DNA of 18,096 bases from Deltaproteobacteria bacterium (lineage in GTDB: Bacteria; Desulfobacterota; G020345765). The notes under the pieces were generated by a model that saw only the letters and a list, made by a program, of their open reading frames with translations, had not been told where the DNA came from and did not search any database. The stretch is from assembly GCA_030616835.1 (NCBI GenBank), contig JAUWWP010000017.1, positions 1 to 18,096 of the forward strand, given 5' to 3'. Shown here piece by piece: positions 7,359 through 14,350 of this stretch; within the stretch, counting starts at the first letter, position 1; the number at the start of each line of letters is the position of its first letter. Both the position numbers and the translations under genes were made by a program.

Positions 7359-8456
7359 CTAAGCGGCATCCTCCGCAGAAGAAAAAACGAGCCGGTAGCA
7401 CTCATTCACAATCTCCTCAGCGGATTGAGGATGAGCGATACTCCCGCTCCGCTTCCCCATGTTGTCCAGTAGCTCTCGGTTGTGGTAGTATTTCAAAATA
7501 GCTTTAGCCAGAAGCTCACCATTCAAATCATCTTCCAGGATTAGCTCGGCGGCCCCCTTATCCACCAGCACCCGGGCATTAAAGCGCTGATGGTCGGCAG
7601 CGGCATGGGGAAAGGGGATCAGGATGGCTGCCTTACAGCTCACCGCGAGCTCGGCGATGGTAGTGGCCCCGGCACGGCAGATTACCAGATCCGCCTGATG
7701 GTAGGTCGGGCCAATATCATCAATGAAGAGCCTCACCTCGGCATCAAACCTGCAGGCCTGATATGCTCGGGAGACTGATTCAAAATCCTTTGCTCCGGTT
7801 TGATGAATGATCTTTAAAGATTCCCCAATCTCCTTGAGATATTTCAGGGCTTCCACCATCGTAGTATTGATCCGGTGAGAGCCCTGGCTACCGCCTAAAA
7901 GGAGAAGGGAGAACTTGTCTTCCTGCTCCTTCTTTTTCTTCAGTCCTTCCCGGAACTGTCCTCTGACCGGGTTTCCCATAAGCCGGGTCTTCCCTTCAGG
8001 GAAATACCTTCTGGTTTCCGGAAAGGAGATAAAAATCCTTTTCACCAGCCAGCCAAGAATTCGGTTGGTTATCCCGGGATAGGCATTCTGCTCATGGATA
8101 ACGGTGGGGATGCTCAGGGCCCAGGCAGTAATAACCAGGGGCCCCGAGGCATATCCCCCTACCCCGATTACCAGGTGAGGGCGAAAATTTCTGATAATTC
8201 GGTAAGACTGAAGGATGCTCCGGGGAATTTTCCCGGCTAAGCGTAGCTTAGAGCTCAACTTCTTTCCTTTGATTCCTTCTACCTCGATGAAGCGGAGGGA
8301 GTAACCTAATTTCGGCACTATCTCTGCCTCCTGGCCCTGGAGGGTTCCCACGAAGAGTATTTGATTGATAAGATCCCGATGGGTAAACTCTTCGGCCAGG
8401 GCAATCCCGGGGAAGAGGTGGCCTCCGGTTCCTCCCCCGGCAATAATAATTTTCAT
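7359..8456 (-). CDS. murG: Lipid II synthase MurG (GT28)
   Basis: MurG transfers GlcNAc from UDP-GlcNAc to lipid I, giving lipid II, at the inner face of the membrane. The 365-residue GT-B glycosyltransferase has the family's G-loops GGGTGGH (7-13) and GVGGYASGP (98-106), HEQNAYPG (121-128), GGSQGSHRIN (188-197), RAGATTIAEL (261-270) with the UDP-GlcNAc-binding Glu269, and PFPHAAADHQ (281-290). A GGAAG ribosome site lies six bases before the ATG. The last residues (AEDAA) are encoded next to a degenerate palindromic repeat that abuts the stop, so the extreme C-terminus may be repeat-derived. Repeat-filled spacers flank it on both sides. Confidence 0.97.
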   Translation of the reverse strand: MKIIIAGGGTGGHLFPGIALAEEFTHRDLINQILFVGTLQGQEAEIVPKLGYSLRFIEVEGIKGKKLSSKLRLAGKIPRSILQSYRIIRNFRPHLVIGVGGYASGPLVITAWALSIPTVIHEQNAYPGITNRILGWLVKRIFISFPETRRYFPEGKTRLMGNPVRGQFREGLKKKKEQEDKFSLLLLGGSQGSHRINTTMVEALKYLKEIGESLKIIHQTGAKDFESVSRAYQACRFDAEVRLFIDDIGPTYHQADLVICRAGATTIAELAVSCKAAILIPFPHAAADHQRFNARVLVDKGAAELILEDDLNGELLAKAILKYYHNRELLDNMGKRSGSIAHPQSAEEIVNECYRLVFSSAEDAA

Positions 8457-8492
8457 CGCTTACTTCCAATTAATTCCTAAATTCTATTTCAA

Positions 8493-8516
8493 CCACGAAT
8501 TACACTAATTACACGA
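8493..8516 (+). repeat. CCACGAATTAC-type dispersed repeat, copy 1
   Basis: A 24-bp sequence starting CCACGAATTAC and ending TACACGA. The reverse complement of 11516-11539 at the murD 5' end matches it with three mismatches. It is the first of four repeat types in the ftsW-murG gap. Confidence 0.55.
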
Positions 8517-8521
8517 AGTAA

Positions 8522-8541
8522 GGGCAATTCATGAGTTGCCC
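8522..8541. repeat. 20-bp near-palindrome in the ftsW-murG gap
   Basis: GGGCAATTCATGAGTTGCCC is self-complementary except for one central T:G pair. It can form a short hairpin in the operon RNA. Confidence 0.5.
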
Positions 8542-8571
8542 CTACATTATACGAATCGCCTTAGCGGGGCT

Positions 8572-8586
8572 TCCGCCTGAGGCGGA
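8572..8586. repeat. 15-bp palindrome TCCGCCTGAGGCGGA, intergenic copy
   Basis: Six-bp arms around TGA. Identical 15-mers occur inside murF (13817) and murE (14585), and a two-mismatch form inside the PilZ gene (4540). Confidence 0.65.
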
Positions 8587-8610
8587 CCAAATCCCAAATC
8601 CTAATTCAAT

Positions 8611-8644
8611 CATTTGCATTTTGCAATTTACAATTTACAATTTC
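8611..8644. repeat. 7-bp-period AT-rich repeat over the ftsW stop codon
   Basis: Units of the type CAATTTA/CAATTTC repeat with a 7-bp period after a CATTTGCATTTTG lead. The ftsW stop (8635-8637) and its last codon lie inside it, so the repeat defines the end of FtsW. Confidence 0.5.
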
Positions 8645-9738
8645 TTTATTGATCTTACTCTCTGGGAGGAGATGTTTAAAAGAATCCCCGCCCCAATAAG
8701 ACTAACAATCAAAGAGCTTCCTCCATAACTGATAAAGGGAAGGGTCAGGCCTTTAGTGGGTAAGAGGCCGAGGCTGACCCCGAAATTAACCATAGCCTGC
8801 AGCCCGATCATCAAGGTAATTCCCAGAGCCAAATAGCTGCCAAAAGGATCAGGAGCAGAGAGCGAGATCTTTATCCCCCGCAGAATAAGGATTAGAAACA
8901 GGGTTAAGGTAGCCACTACTCCCAGAAATCCCAATTCTTCTCCGATTACGGAAAAGATGAAGTCGGTATGGGCATCAGGCAAATAGAAGAGCTTCTGCCG
9001 ACCTCGCCCCAGCCCCATTCCCCATAGTCCCCCGGAGCCAAAAGCTAAAAAGGATTGGATGATCTGGAAACCGCTGTTGGTGGGATCTTTCCAGGGATTC
9101 AGAAAGGCCAAGATCCTCTTCTTCCGGTAATCTGCCCGAATTACCATTAAATAGATGGCCGGCAGGGATAGCAGAAATCCGGAGAGCAGGTGCCTTAGCT
9201 TAAGTCCGGCAGCAAATAGAAGAATAAGAGCAATTGCTGCCAGGATCATTGCGGTGCCGAAGTCTGGCTGGGCAATGATAAGCAGGACAAAGACCCCGGA
9301 GACGAGGGCCTTAGGGAGAAAAGTCTTCTTCTTCTGCTTTTTACTAAGGGAATAAGCTAAATATATTACTAAAGCGAGTTTGGCAAACTCGGCGGGCTGG
9401 AGGGAGAAACTGGCAAACCTTAGCCAGCGACTGGAGCCGCTAACTTCAGTTCCCACGCCGGGAATAAGAACCAGGATCAGAGACAGAAGGCTCCCAATCA
9501 GCAGTAGGTAGACCAACTTGCTCCAGATCTGATAATTGACTGCCATTGCCGCAATCAGGAGCAGTATTCCCAGGAGGCCAATCATCAATTGCTTCTTCAG
9601 GAAGAAATAGTCATCGCCAAGCTTTTCCGAGGCATAGATGGAGCTGGAGCTAAAAACCATCACGATCCCGAGCACTACCAGGATCAGAATGCACCAGAGT
9701 AGCACTCCATCAATGGCATTGGCATTTTCATTTCTCAT
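8635..9738 (-). CDS. ftsW: Septal peptidoglycan polymerase FtsW (SEDS family)
   Basis: FtsW polymerises lipid II into glycan strands at the septum together with FtsI. The 367-residue protein is very hydrophobic, with about ten membrane helices. It carries SEDS motifs: SSRWLRFASFSLQPAEFAKL (102-121), QPDFGTA (157-163), PDAHTDFIFSVIGEELGF (254-271) in the large outer loop, and the C-terminal NFGVSLGLLPTKGLTLPFIS (318-337) followed by YGGSS. FtsW is preferred over its paralogue RodA because the gene sits between murD and murG. The ATG has only a weak purine-rich sequence upstream. The last codon and stop fall in a dispersed repeat. The murD-ftsW gap upstream is 400 bp of repeats. Confidence 0.95.
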   Translation of the reverse strand: MRNENANAIDGVLLWCILILVVLGIVMVFSSSSIYASEKLGDDYFFLKKQLMIGLLGILLLIAAMAVNYQIWSKLVYLLLIGSLLSLILVLIPGVGTEVSGSSRWLRFASFSLQPAEFAKLALVIYLAYSLSKKQKKKTFLPKALVSGVFVLLIIAQPDFGTAMILAAIALILLFAAGLKLRHLLSGFLLSLPAIYLMVIRADYRKKRILAFLNPWKDPTNSGFQIIQSFLAFGSGGLWGMGLGRGRQKLFYLPDAHTDFIFSVIGEELGFLGVVATLTLFLILILRGIKISLSAPDPFGSYLALGITLMIGLQAMVNFGVSLGLLPTKGLTLPFISYGGSSLIVSLIGAGILLNISSQRVRSIKKL

Positions 9739-9810
9739 CTTTTTCTCTACCCTTTTAACCCCGATTATGCGTGAACACCCGAATCACTTGAAAGGGTTCA
9801 ACTGGGAAAA

Positions 9811-10014
9811 GTTCAAATGTCAAATAAAATAAATCCAAATGTCAAAGCTCAAAGTTCAAATGAAATCCAAAGTTCAAATTACAAAATAAAAGAAGAAAAA
9901 TCTTCTTGTCCTGAGCTTGTCGAAGGATTGATATTTAGTCATTTGACATTCATTTGTCATTTGGATTTTGTCATTTGGGCTTATATAATATTTGGGCTTT
10001 GACATTTGACATTC
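9811..10014. repeat. Long imperfect inverted repeat of CAAATGTC/CATTTG units
   Basis: The left arm (about 9811-9888) is built of short variants of TTCAAATGTCAAA and AAATCCAAA. The right arm (about 9938-10014) carries the complements (TTTGACATTTGAC, TTTGGATTTTGTC). The arms flank a central mini-module at 9909-9927. In RNA this would form a large AU-rich stem. Confidence 0.6.
9909..9927 (-). repeat. TCCTTCGACAAGCTCAGGA module, inverted copy
   Basis: The exact reverse complement of the 19-mer at 14176 and 17791 sits in the loop of the surrounding inverted repeat. Confidence 0.65.
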
Positions 10015-10045
10015 AGCCTTCGTAGCCACTACGGCGAAGTAGGCT
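10015..10045. repeat. 31-bp imperfect palindrome
   Basis: AGCCT and AGGCT ends enclose an inner CGTAG / CTACG pair. This is a separate repeat type from its neighbours and could fold as a hairpin. Confidence 0.45.
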
Positions 10046-10091
10046 TATATTGGAATCCTTGACCCCTTTAATCCTCTCTTTACCACACATG

Positions 10092-10110
10092 TTCTGAGCC
10101 TGCCGAAGGA
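10092..10110 (-). repeat. Divergent copy of the TCCTTCGACA(A/G)GCTCAGGA module
   Basis: On the minus strand it reads TCCTTCGGCAGGCTCAGAA, two substitutions from the version at 17922. It lies 29 bp past the murD stop. Confidence 0.5.
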
Positions 10111-10138
10111 GTTAAATCCCTACGTTTTACGCATTATT

Positions 10139-11485
10139 TTAATTTAGGTCTCTGACCAACTGCTTAAAGGCCCTTCCCCGATCCTCGTAATTAGAAAACA
10201 TGTCAAAGCTGGAGCAGGCCGGGGAAAGGAGAACCAGATCGCCGGAACAGGACTTTGCCCATGCCAACTTAAGTGCCTGGGCAAGATTCTCTACTGATAG
10301 GGTCTCGGTTAGCCTCGGGAGAGCCTGAGCGATCTTGTCTCGGGCTTCACCCATAAGGATAAGGGCCTTTACCTTTTCTCTTACCGGATCTCGGAGGGGA
10401 GTGTAATCGCTTCTCTTATCTCTACCCCCGGCTATCAGAATTATGGGTTCGCGGAAGCTCTCCAGCGCTCTTTTTGCCGAGTTTACGGTAGTTGCCTTGG
10501 AATCGTTATAGAATTTTACCCCCCTTAGCTCTCGCACGAACTCCAGGCGATGCTCCAGGCCGGAGAAATGCTCCAGGGCTTCCTGGGTTTTTTCCCGAGG
10601 GCAGGAGCAGATCCCGGCTACGGTTATCGCGGCCATAATATTCTCCAGGTTGTGGGGGCCTCGCAGCTTAAATCTTTCCGGGGGGAAGGCCTCCTTCCGG
10701 CCCGAGGGGGCCTGACAGAGTATTTTGCCCTCTTCGAGATAAGTTCCTTGTTTAAGAGTGCGGGTTCGAGAGAAAAATATCTTCTTTGCCCTGATTCTCC
10801 GGGAGGCCCGGCTAAATAGAGGATCATCTTTGTTTAAGATTGCGAACTCGGAGCCCTGCTGATTGGCAAAGATCCGTAGCTTTGCCCGGATATATTGGCG
10901 GTAGGAGCGGTAGCGGTCAAGGTGATCCTGAGAGAGATTCAGGAGAAGGGCAATATAGGGCTTGAAGCTATAAGTCCTCTCCAGTTGAAAGCTACTGAGC
11001 TCAGCTACCGCATAATCGCATTGCTCATCGGTCCGGGCATACTCAATTAGCGGGCGACCGATATTTCCCCCTAAAAATACCTTCTTTCCTGAATTTGTAA
11101 GAATCCTCTCTAATAAATTAGCCGTAGTGGTTTTGCCGTCAGTTCCGGTTACTGCAATTATCGGAGTCCGGATGAACTGGTAAGCAAGCTCGATCTCACT
11201 GATTACCTTTATGCCTTCCCGGATCGCAGACATAAGGGGTCTGATCGGAGGAATCCCCGGGCTTACCACAATCAGCTCGGCCTCCAGAAAGCTCCTGAGC
11301 CGATGTCCTCCAAGCTCGGTCTTAATCCGGCCCTCTTCGATCTTTTCCAATTCTTCCCCCAGCTCCGTGCGTGATTTATAGTCGGTTATGATTATCTGAG
11401 CCTCTTTTTCCTGCAAAAATTGGGCGGTGGCAATTCCGGTTCTTCCCGCTCCCACTACCAGAACCCTTTTGCCCTTTAGTTCCAT
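10139..11485 (-). CDS. murD: UDP-N-acetylmuramoylalanine--D-glutamate ligase MurD
   Basis: MurD adds D-glutamate to UDP-MurNAc-L-Ala. Counted from the chosen start, the protein has 448 residues: the N-terminal VLVVGAGRTG fold (8-17), the ATP P-loop GTDGKTTT (114-121), SSFQLE (164-169), NLSQDHLDRY (183-192), EHRLEFV (311-317) and NDSKATT (327-333). The P-loop has Asp where many homologues have Asn. An in-frame ATG at 11545 would add 20 residues (MEPRITRIARKKSSLGIWSS). That stretch is read from a dispersed CCACGAATTAC repeat and does not resemble MurD, whose homologues begin at the equivalent of MELKGKRVLVVGAG. I therefore place the start at 11485. Neither start has a clear ribosome site. The mraY stop lies 77 bp upstream. 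Confidence 0.93.
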   Translation of the reverse strand: MELKGKRVLVVGAGRTGIATAQFLQEKEAQIIITDYKSRTELGEELEKIEEGRIKTELGGHRLRSFLEAELIVVSPGIPPIRPLMSAIREGIKVISEIELAYQFIRTPIIAVTGTDGKTTTANLLERILTNSGKKVFLGGNIGRPLIEYARTDEQCDYAVAELSSFQLERTYSFKPYIALLLNLSQDHLDRYRSYRQYIRAKLRIFANQQGSEFAILNKDDPLFSRASRRIRAKKIFFSRTRTLKQGTYLEEGKILCQAPSGRKEAFPPERFKLRGPHNLENIMAAITVAGICSCPREKTQEALEHFSGLEHRLEFVRELRGVKFYNDSKATTVNSAKRALESFREPIILIAGGRDKRSDYTPLRDPVREKVKALILMGEARDKIAQALPRLTETLSVENLAQALKLAWAKSCSGDLVLLSPACSSFDMFSNYEDRGRAFKQLVRDLN

Positions 11486-11515
11486 TGATGACCAAATCCC
11501 CAAAGAGGATTTTTT

Positions 11516-11539
11516 TCGTGCAATTCGAGTAATTCGTGG
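11516..11539 (-). repeat. CCACGAATTAC-type dispersed repeat, copy 2, at the murD 5' end
   Basis: On the minus strand this matches 8493-8516 with three mismatches. It fills most of the mraY-murD gap and, read in the murD frame, encodes the peptide PRITRIAR. Confidence 0.6.
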
Positions 11540-11562
11540 TTCCATAAAGAATCATTCTGAAA

Positions 11563-12651
11563 TCAGCGTAGTTTCAAAGTACCCAATGCTGCCAGCGCCA
11601 GGATAATAGAGATGATCCAGAACCTGACGATGATCTTCGGCTCGGCCCAGCCCTTCAGCTCAAAGTGATGGTGGATCGGCGTCATCTCAAAGATCCGTTT
11701 GCCCCTCCATTTAAAGGAGGCTACCTGAAAGATTACCGAAAGGGTCTCCACCACAAAGAGCCCTCCTACCAGGATCAGAAGCATCTCGTGCTTGCTTACC
11801 ACGGCCACTGTTCCCAGGGCCCCGCCGAGGGCCAGGGAACCAACATCTCCCATAAAAACCTGGGCAGGATAGGTGTTATACCAGAGAAAGCCCAGGCCAG
11901 CTCCTACCATTGCCCCACAAAAGATACTCAGTTCCCCGCTTCCGGCAATATAAGTAATCTGAAGGTATTTGGCGATGACAGCATGCCCACTGACATAGGC
12001 GAGCAGTAGATAGGCCCCGGCAGCAATGGTAACCGGCCCAATGGCCAGTCCATCAAGGCCATCGGTCAGGTTCACCGCATTGGAGGCGCCGGCAATCACC
12101 AGCAGGGCAAAGATTATATACAGCCAGCCCAGATCCGGGGCGAATATCTCCGGCTTTAAAAAAGGAACCGCCAGGATTTTGGGGAAATTGGGATCGAAAT
12201 AAAGGACAATCCCCACGATCAGGGCGAGGAGAAGCTGGGCGAGCAATTTATACCTTCCCTTTATCCCCATACCTCTCCGCTCTTTTTTGATTAGCTTCAG
12301 ATAATCATCTAAGAAGCCAATGAGCCCGTATCCTGCGGTGAGCAGTAGGACGATCCAGACATATCGATTGCTGAGGTCAGCCCAGAGCAGGGTGGAGAGG
12401 GTGATGGCGACAAGGAGCAGGGTTCCTCCCATTGTGGGGGTTTCTCCCTTGGCCAGATGTCGGGAGGGGACATCCTCTCGGATCGGTTGCCGGATCTTTT
12501 TTTCCGTGAGGATCCTGATTAGCCAGGGGCCAAAGAGGAGGCAAATGACCAGGGTAGTGAGAGCCGCCCCGAGGGCCCTGAAGGTAATGTATTTGAAGAC
12601 ATTGAATATGATAAATGTATCTGCGAGCGGATAAAGTAAATGATAGAGCAT
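11563..12651 (-). CDS. mraY: Phospho-N-acetylmuramoyl-pentapeptide transferase MraY
   Basis: MraY moves phospho-MurNAc-pentapeptide from UDP to undecaprenyl phosphate, forming lipid I in the inner membrane. The 362-residue protein has about ten membrane helices and the conserved cytoplasmic loops: TPTMGG (71-76), the Asp pair in FLDDYLK (113-119, D115/D116), NAVNLTDGLDGLA (191-203), MGDVGS (267-272, Asp269) and the triple-His loop PIHHHFELKGW (325-335). Size and motifs match the family closely. It starts 3 bp after the murF stop with an AGGGA site in the end of murF, so coupled translation is likely. Confidence 0.98.
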   Translation of the reverse strand: MLYHLLYPLADTFIIFNVFKYITFRALGAALTTLVICLLFGPWLIRILTEKKIRQPIREDVPSRHLAKGETPTMGGTLLLVAITLSTLLWADLSNRYVWIVLLLTAGYGLIGFLDDYLKLIKKERRGMGIKGRYKLLAQLLLALIVGIVLYFDPNFPKILAVPFLKPEIFAPDLGWLYIIFALLVIAGASNAVNLTDGLDGLAIGPVTIAAGAYLLLAYVSGHAVIAKYLQITYIAGSGELSIFCGAMVGAGLGFLWYNTYPAQVFMGDVGSLALGGALGTVAVVSKHEMLLILVGGLFVVETLSVIFQVASFKWRGKRIFEMTPIHHHFELKGWAEPKIIVRFWIISIILALAALGTLKLR

Positions 12652-12654
12652 TAG

Positions 12655-14076
12655 CTATCCCTTTTTTTCTGAGAGAGAATCGAGGATTCTCTCCATCCTC
12701 ATTTTCCTTGAGCCCTTGATTAAAATCCAATCGCCCTCGTGGATGATTCCTTTTAGTTGGTGGGCGATCCCTTCATGGTTCTTACCGATAAATACTTTTT
12801 TCTTATTCATCCCTTTCTCTTGAGCACCGCTGGCAACAGCTCCTGCCCACTGCCCAGTTGTGAATAAGAGGTCAACCTTGAGCTCAGCAACCATCCTTCC
12901 CAGTTGGCGATGGAAAGATTCGGAGGCAGCACCCAGTTCCAGCATGTCTGCCAGGACTGCGATTGCCCGGCCGCCTTCAGACAGGCTAACCAGGATATTG
13001 AGGCTCTCCTCCATAGATTCAGGGTTGGCATTATAGGTATCGTTGAGCAGGTAAATCCCCTTGCTTAGAGGGATAATCTCCAGACGCCCGGGGCAGGGGG
13101 TAAAGCACTCCAGGGCTTTCTTGATGTTGGCGAGATCTACCTTAAGGATTAGGGCCGCCGCCGCCGCGGCCAGGGCGTTGTAAATATTAGCTAGTCCGGG
13201 GAGCGGCAGATTTAAGGAGATCCACTCATCCGGGGCGCTCAATTTGAATTTTGTTCCCTTCATACCCAGCGGTAAAATATCTTCTGCCCGGACATCGGCC
13301 TGGCTTTTAATCCCGAAGGAGAGCTTCTTGCCCGGGTAAGACTCAGCCAGTTCCACTACCCTAAGATCATCGGCATTGAAGACGGCTGAGCTACTGGATT
13401 TAAGTGTGCGAAATAGCTCCCCTTTGGCCCGGGCTACCCCTTCCCTGGTCCGAAAGAATTCCAGATGGGAATCAGAAACATTAGTGATAACTCCTACCTG
13501 GGGCTCGGTAATCTCGGTCAGGCGGGCAATCTCTCCGGGCTGGTTGGCCCCCAATTCCACCACTGCGATCTGGTGCTCAGTAGAAAGGCGCAGCAGTGTC
13601 AGAGGGACTCCCACCAGATTATTAAAATTCCCCTGGCTCTTCAGTACCTTGAAAGAGTGTTCCAGGATCATGGCCAGCATCTCTTTGGTAGTGGTCTTCC
13701 CATTGGTTCCGGTGATGGCGGCTAAGGGGATCGGGTGTCTCTGTCTCCAGTAACGGGCGATCTGCCCCAGAGCGTTTAGGGTATCGTTCACCTCAATTAC
13801 CGTGATCCCCTGCCGGTCCGCCTGAGGCGGAAAGCTCCGGAGCGCCGCCTTTTTTACCATGAGCCCCACTGCTCCTCGGCTAATTGCTTGCTGGAGAAAA
13901 TTATGCCCGTCGTAGCGCTCTCCTTTTAACGCAATAAAAAGCTCTCCTGGCCTGACCTTTCGGGAATCGGTAGAGACATCCTTAAAGCCAATGGAGAGCT
14001 CTCCCCGGGTTAGCTTTCCTCCGGTTGCCGGCAATATATCCTGGCAGGCAAATTTATCTGGGATCTGGCTATTCAC
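12655..14076 (-). CDS. murF: UDP-MurNAc-tripeptide--D-Ala-D-Ala ligase MurF
   Basis: MurF adds the D-Ala-D-Ala dipeptide made by Ddl, completing the UDP-MurNAc-pentapeptide. The 473-residue protein has the N-terminal domain with STDSRKVRPGELFIALKGER (35-54), the P-loop GTNGKTTT (123-130), the GNFNNLVGVPLTLL segment (149-162), and the C-terminal PGRLEII (329-335) and NDTYNANPESM (345-355). The start is GTG at 14076; homologous sequence begins within ten residues of it. No Shine-Dalgarno precedes it, since the long spacer repeat runs up to the start codon. Residues 82-86 (FPPQA) come from an inserted 15-bp palindrome in a variable loop of the N-terminal domain. It is tightly joined to mraY downstream. 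Confidence 0.96.
   Translation of the reverse strand: MNSQIPDKFACQDILPATGGKLTRGELSIGFKDVSTDSRKVRPGELFIALKGERYDGHNFLQQAISRGAVGLMVKKAALRSFPPQADRQGITVIEVNDTLNALGQIARYWRQRHPIPLAAITGTNGKTTTKEMLAMILEHSFKVLKSQGNFNNLVGVPLTLLRLSTEHQIAVVELGANQPGEIARLTEITEPQVGVITNVSDSHLEFFRTREGVARAKGELFRTLKSSSSAVFNADDLRVVELAESYPGKKLSFGIKSQADVRAEDILPLGMKGTKFKLSAPDEWISLNLPLPGLANIYNALAAAAAALILKVDLANIKKALECFTPCPGRLEIIPLSKGIYLLNDTYNANPESMEESLNILVSLSEGGRAIAVLADMLELGAASESFHRQLGRMVAELKVDLLFTTGQWAGAVASGAQEKGMNKKKVFIGKNHEGIAHQLKGIIHEGDWILIKGSRKMRMERILDSLSEKKG
13817..13831. repeat. 15-bp palindrome TCCGCCTGAGGCGGA inside murF
   Basis: An exact copy of the 8572 and 14585 palindromes. On the coding strand it is read in a different frame from the murE copy, contributing FPPQAD (residues 82-87). 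Confidence 0.65.
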
Positions 14077-14350
14077 GGTAGTGTACTTATTTAGTTGATA
14101 ATTCCAGCCATATATTTATTAAACCAAACTTTCATTCGTTATTCGTTAATCGGTTGCGCTGCTCGTTTCGTCTTTTCCTTCGACAAGCTCAGGACAGGCG
14201 TCACTGGGTTACGTTTCTCCTTACGCTCCTGGCTTTTTATTTCATCCTTAACCGTTTTACGAAACCCGATACTAGCCGCGCAACCACAACCGATTGCCCC
14301 AACCGATAACTTTTAGAGTTCTATCAACCACCAAAGGGTTATTACCCTGT
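14077..14350. repeat. Spacer repeat, copy A, filling the murE-murF gap
   Basis: The whole gap aligns by eye with the ftsL-ftsI gap (17621-17984), from GGTAGTG next to the start codon, through AATTCCAGCCATATATTT and CATTCGTTATTCGTTAATCG, to ATCAACCAC and the CAATGA end of the preceding gene. Inner arms (about 14145-14171 and 14259-14297) pair imperfectly. It carries one mini-module at 14176-14194. No gene is present: the plus-strand frame at 14095-14316 includes the repeat-encoded peptide FDKLRTG. Confidence 0.8.
14176..14194 (+). repeat. TCCTTCGACAAGCTCAGGA module in spacer copy A
   Basis: It lies between TTTCGTCTTT and GGCGTCACT. The matching place in the murG-murC copy (TTTCGTCTCTCGTCACT, 7254-7270) is 23 bp shorter and lacks the module. 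Confidence 0.7.

Larger units (their letters stand above)
9739..10138. other. 400-bp geneless murD-ftsW spacer, mosaic of repeats
   Basis: No credible gene lies here. About 70 bp next to ftsW show no recognisable feature. Then comes an AT-rich inverted repeat (9811-10014) with a TCCTGAGCTTGTCGAAGGA module in its middle. A 31-bp imperfect palindrome (10015-10045) and a divergent module copy (10092-10110) follow before the murD stop. The plus-strand reading frame at 9817-10002 contains the repeat-encoded peptide PELVEG and is not a gene. Confidence 0.7.

Noticed and set aside
9943..9989. TTGACA and TATAAT on the plus strand in the murD-ftsW gap
   Set aside because: They are 35 bp apart, far from the usual spacing, on the strand opposite to all genes, and arise from AT-rich repeat units.
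9817..10002. Plus-strand 61-codon open frame in the murD-ftsW gap
   Set aside because: Low-complexity translation of the inverted repeat with PELVEG from the mini-module; no ribosome site.
14095..14316. Plus-strand 73-codon open frame in the murE-murF gap
   Set aside because: It lies wholly in the spacer repeat, contains the repeat-encoded peptide FDKLRTG, and is not kept open as a shared frame in copy B.
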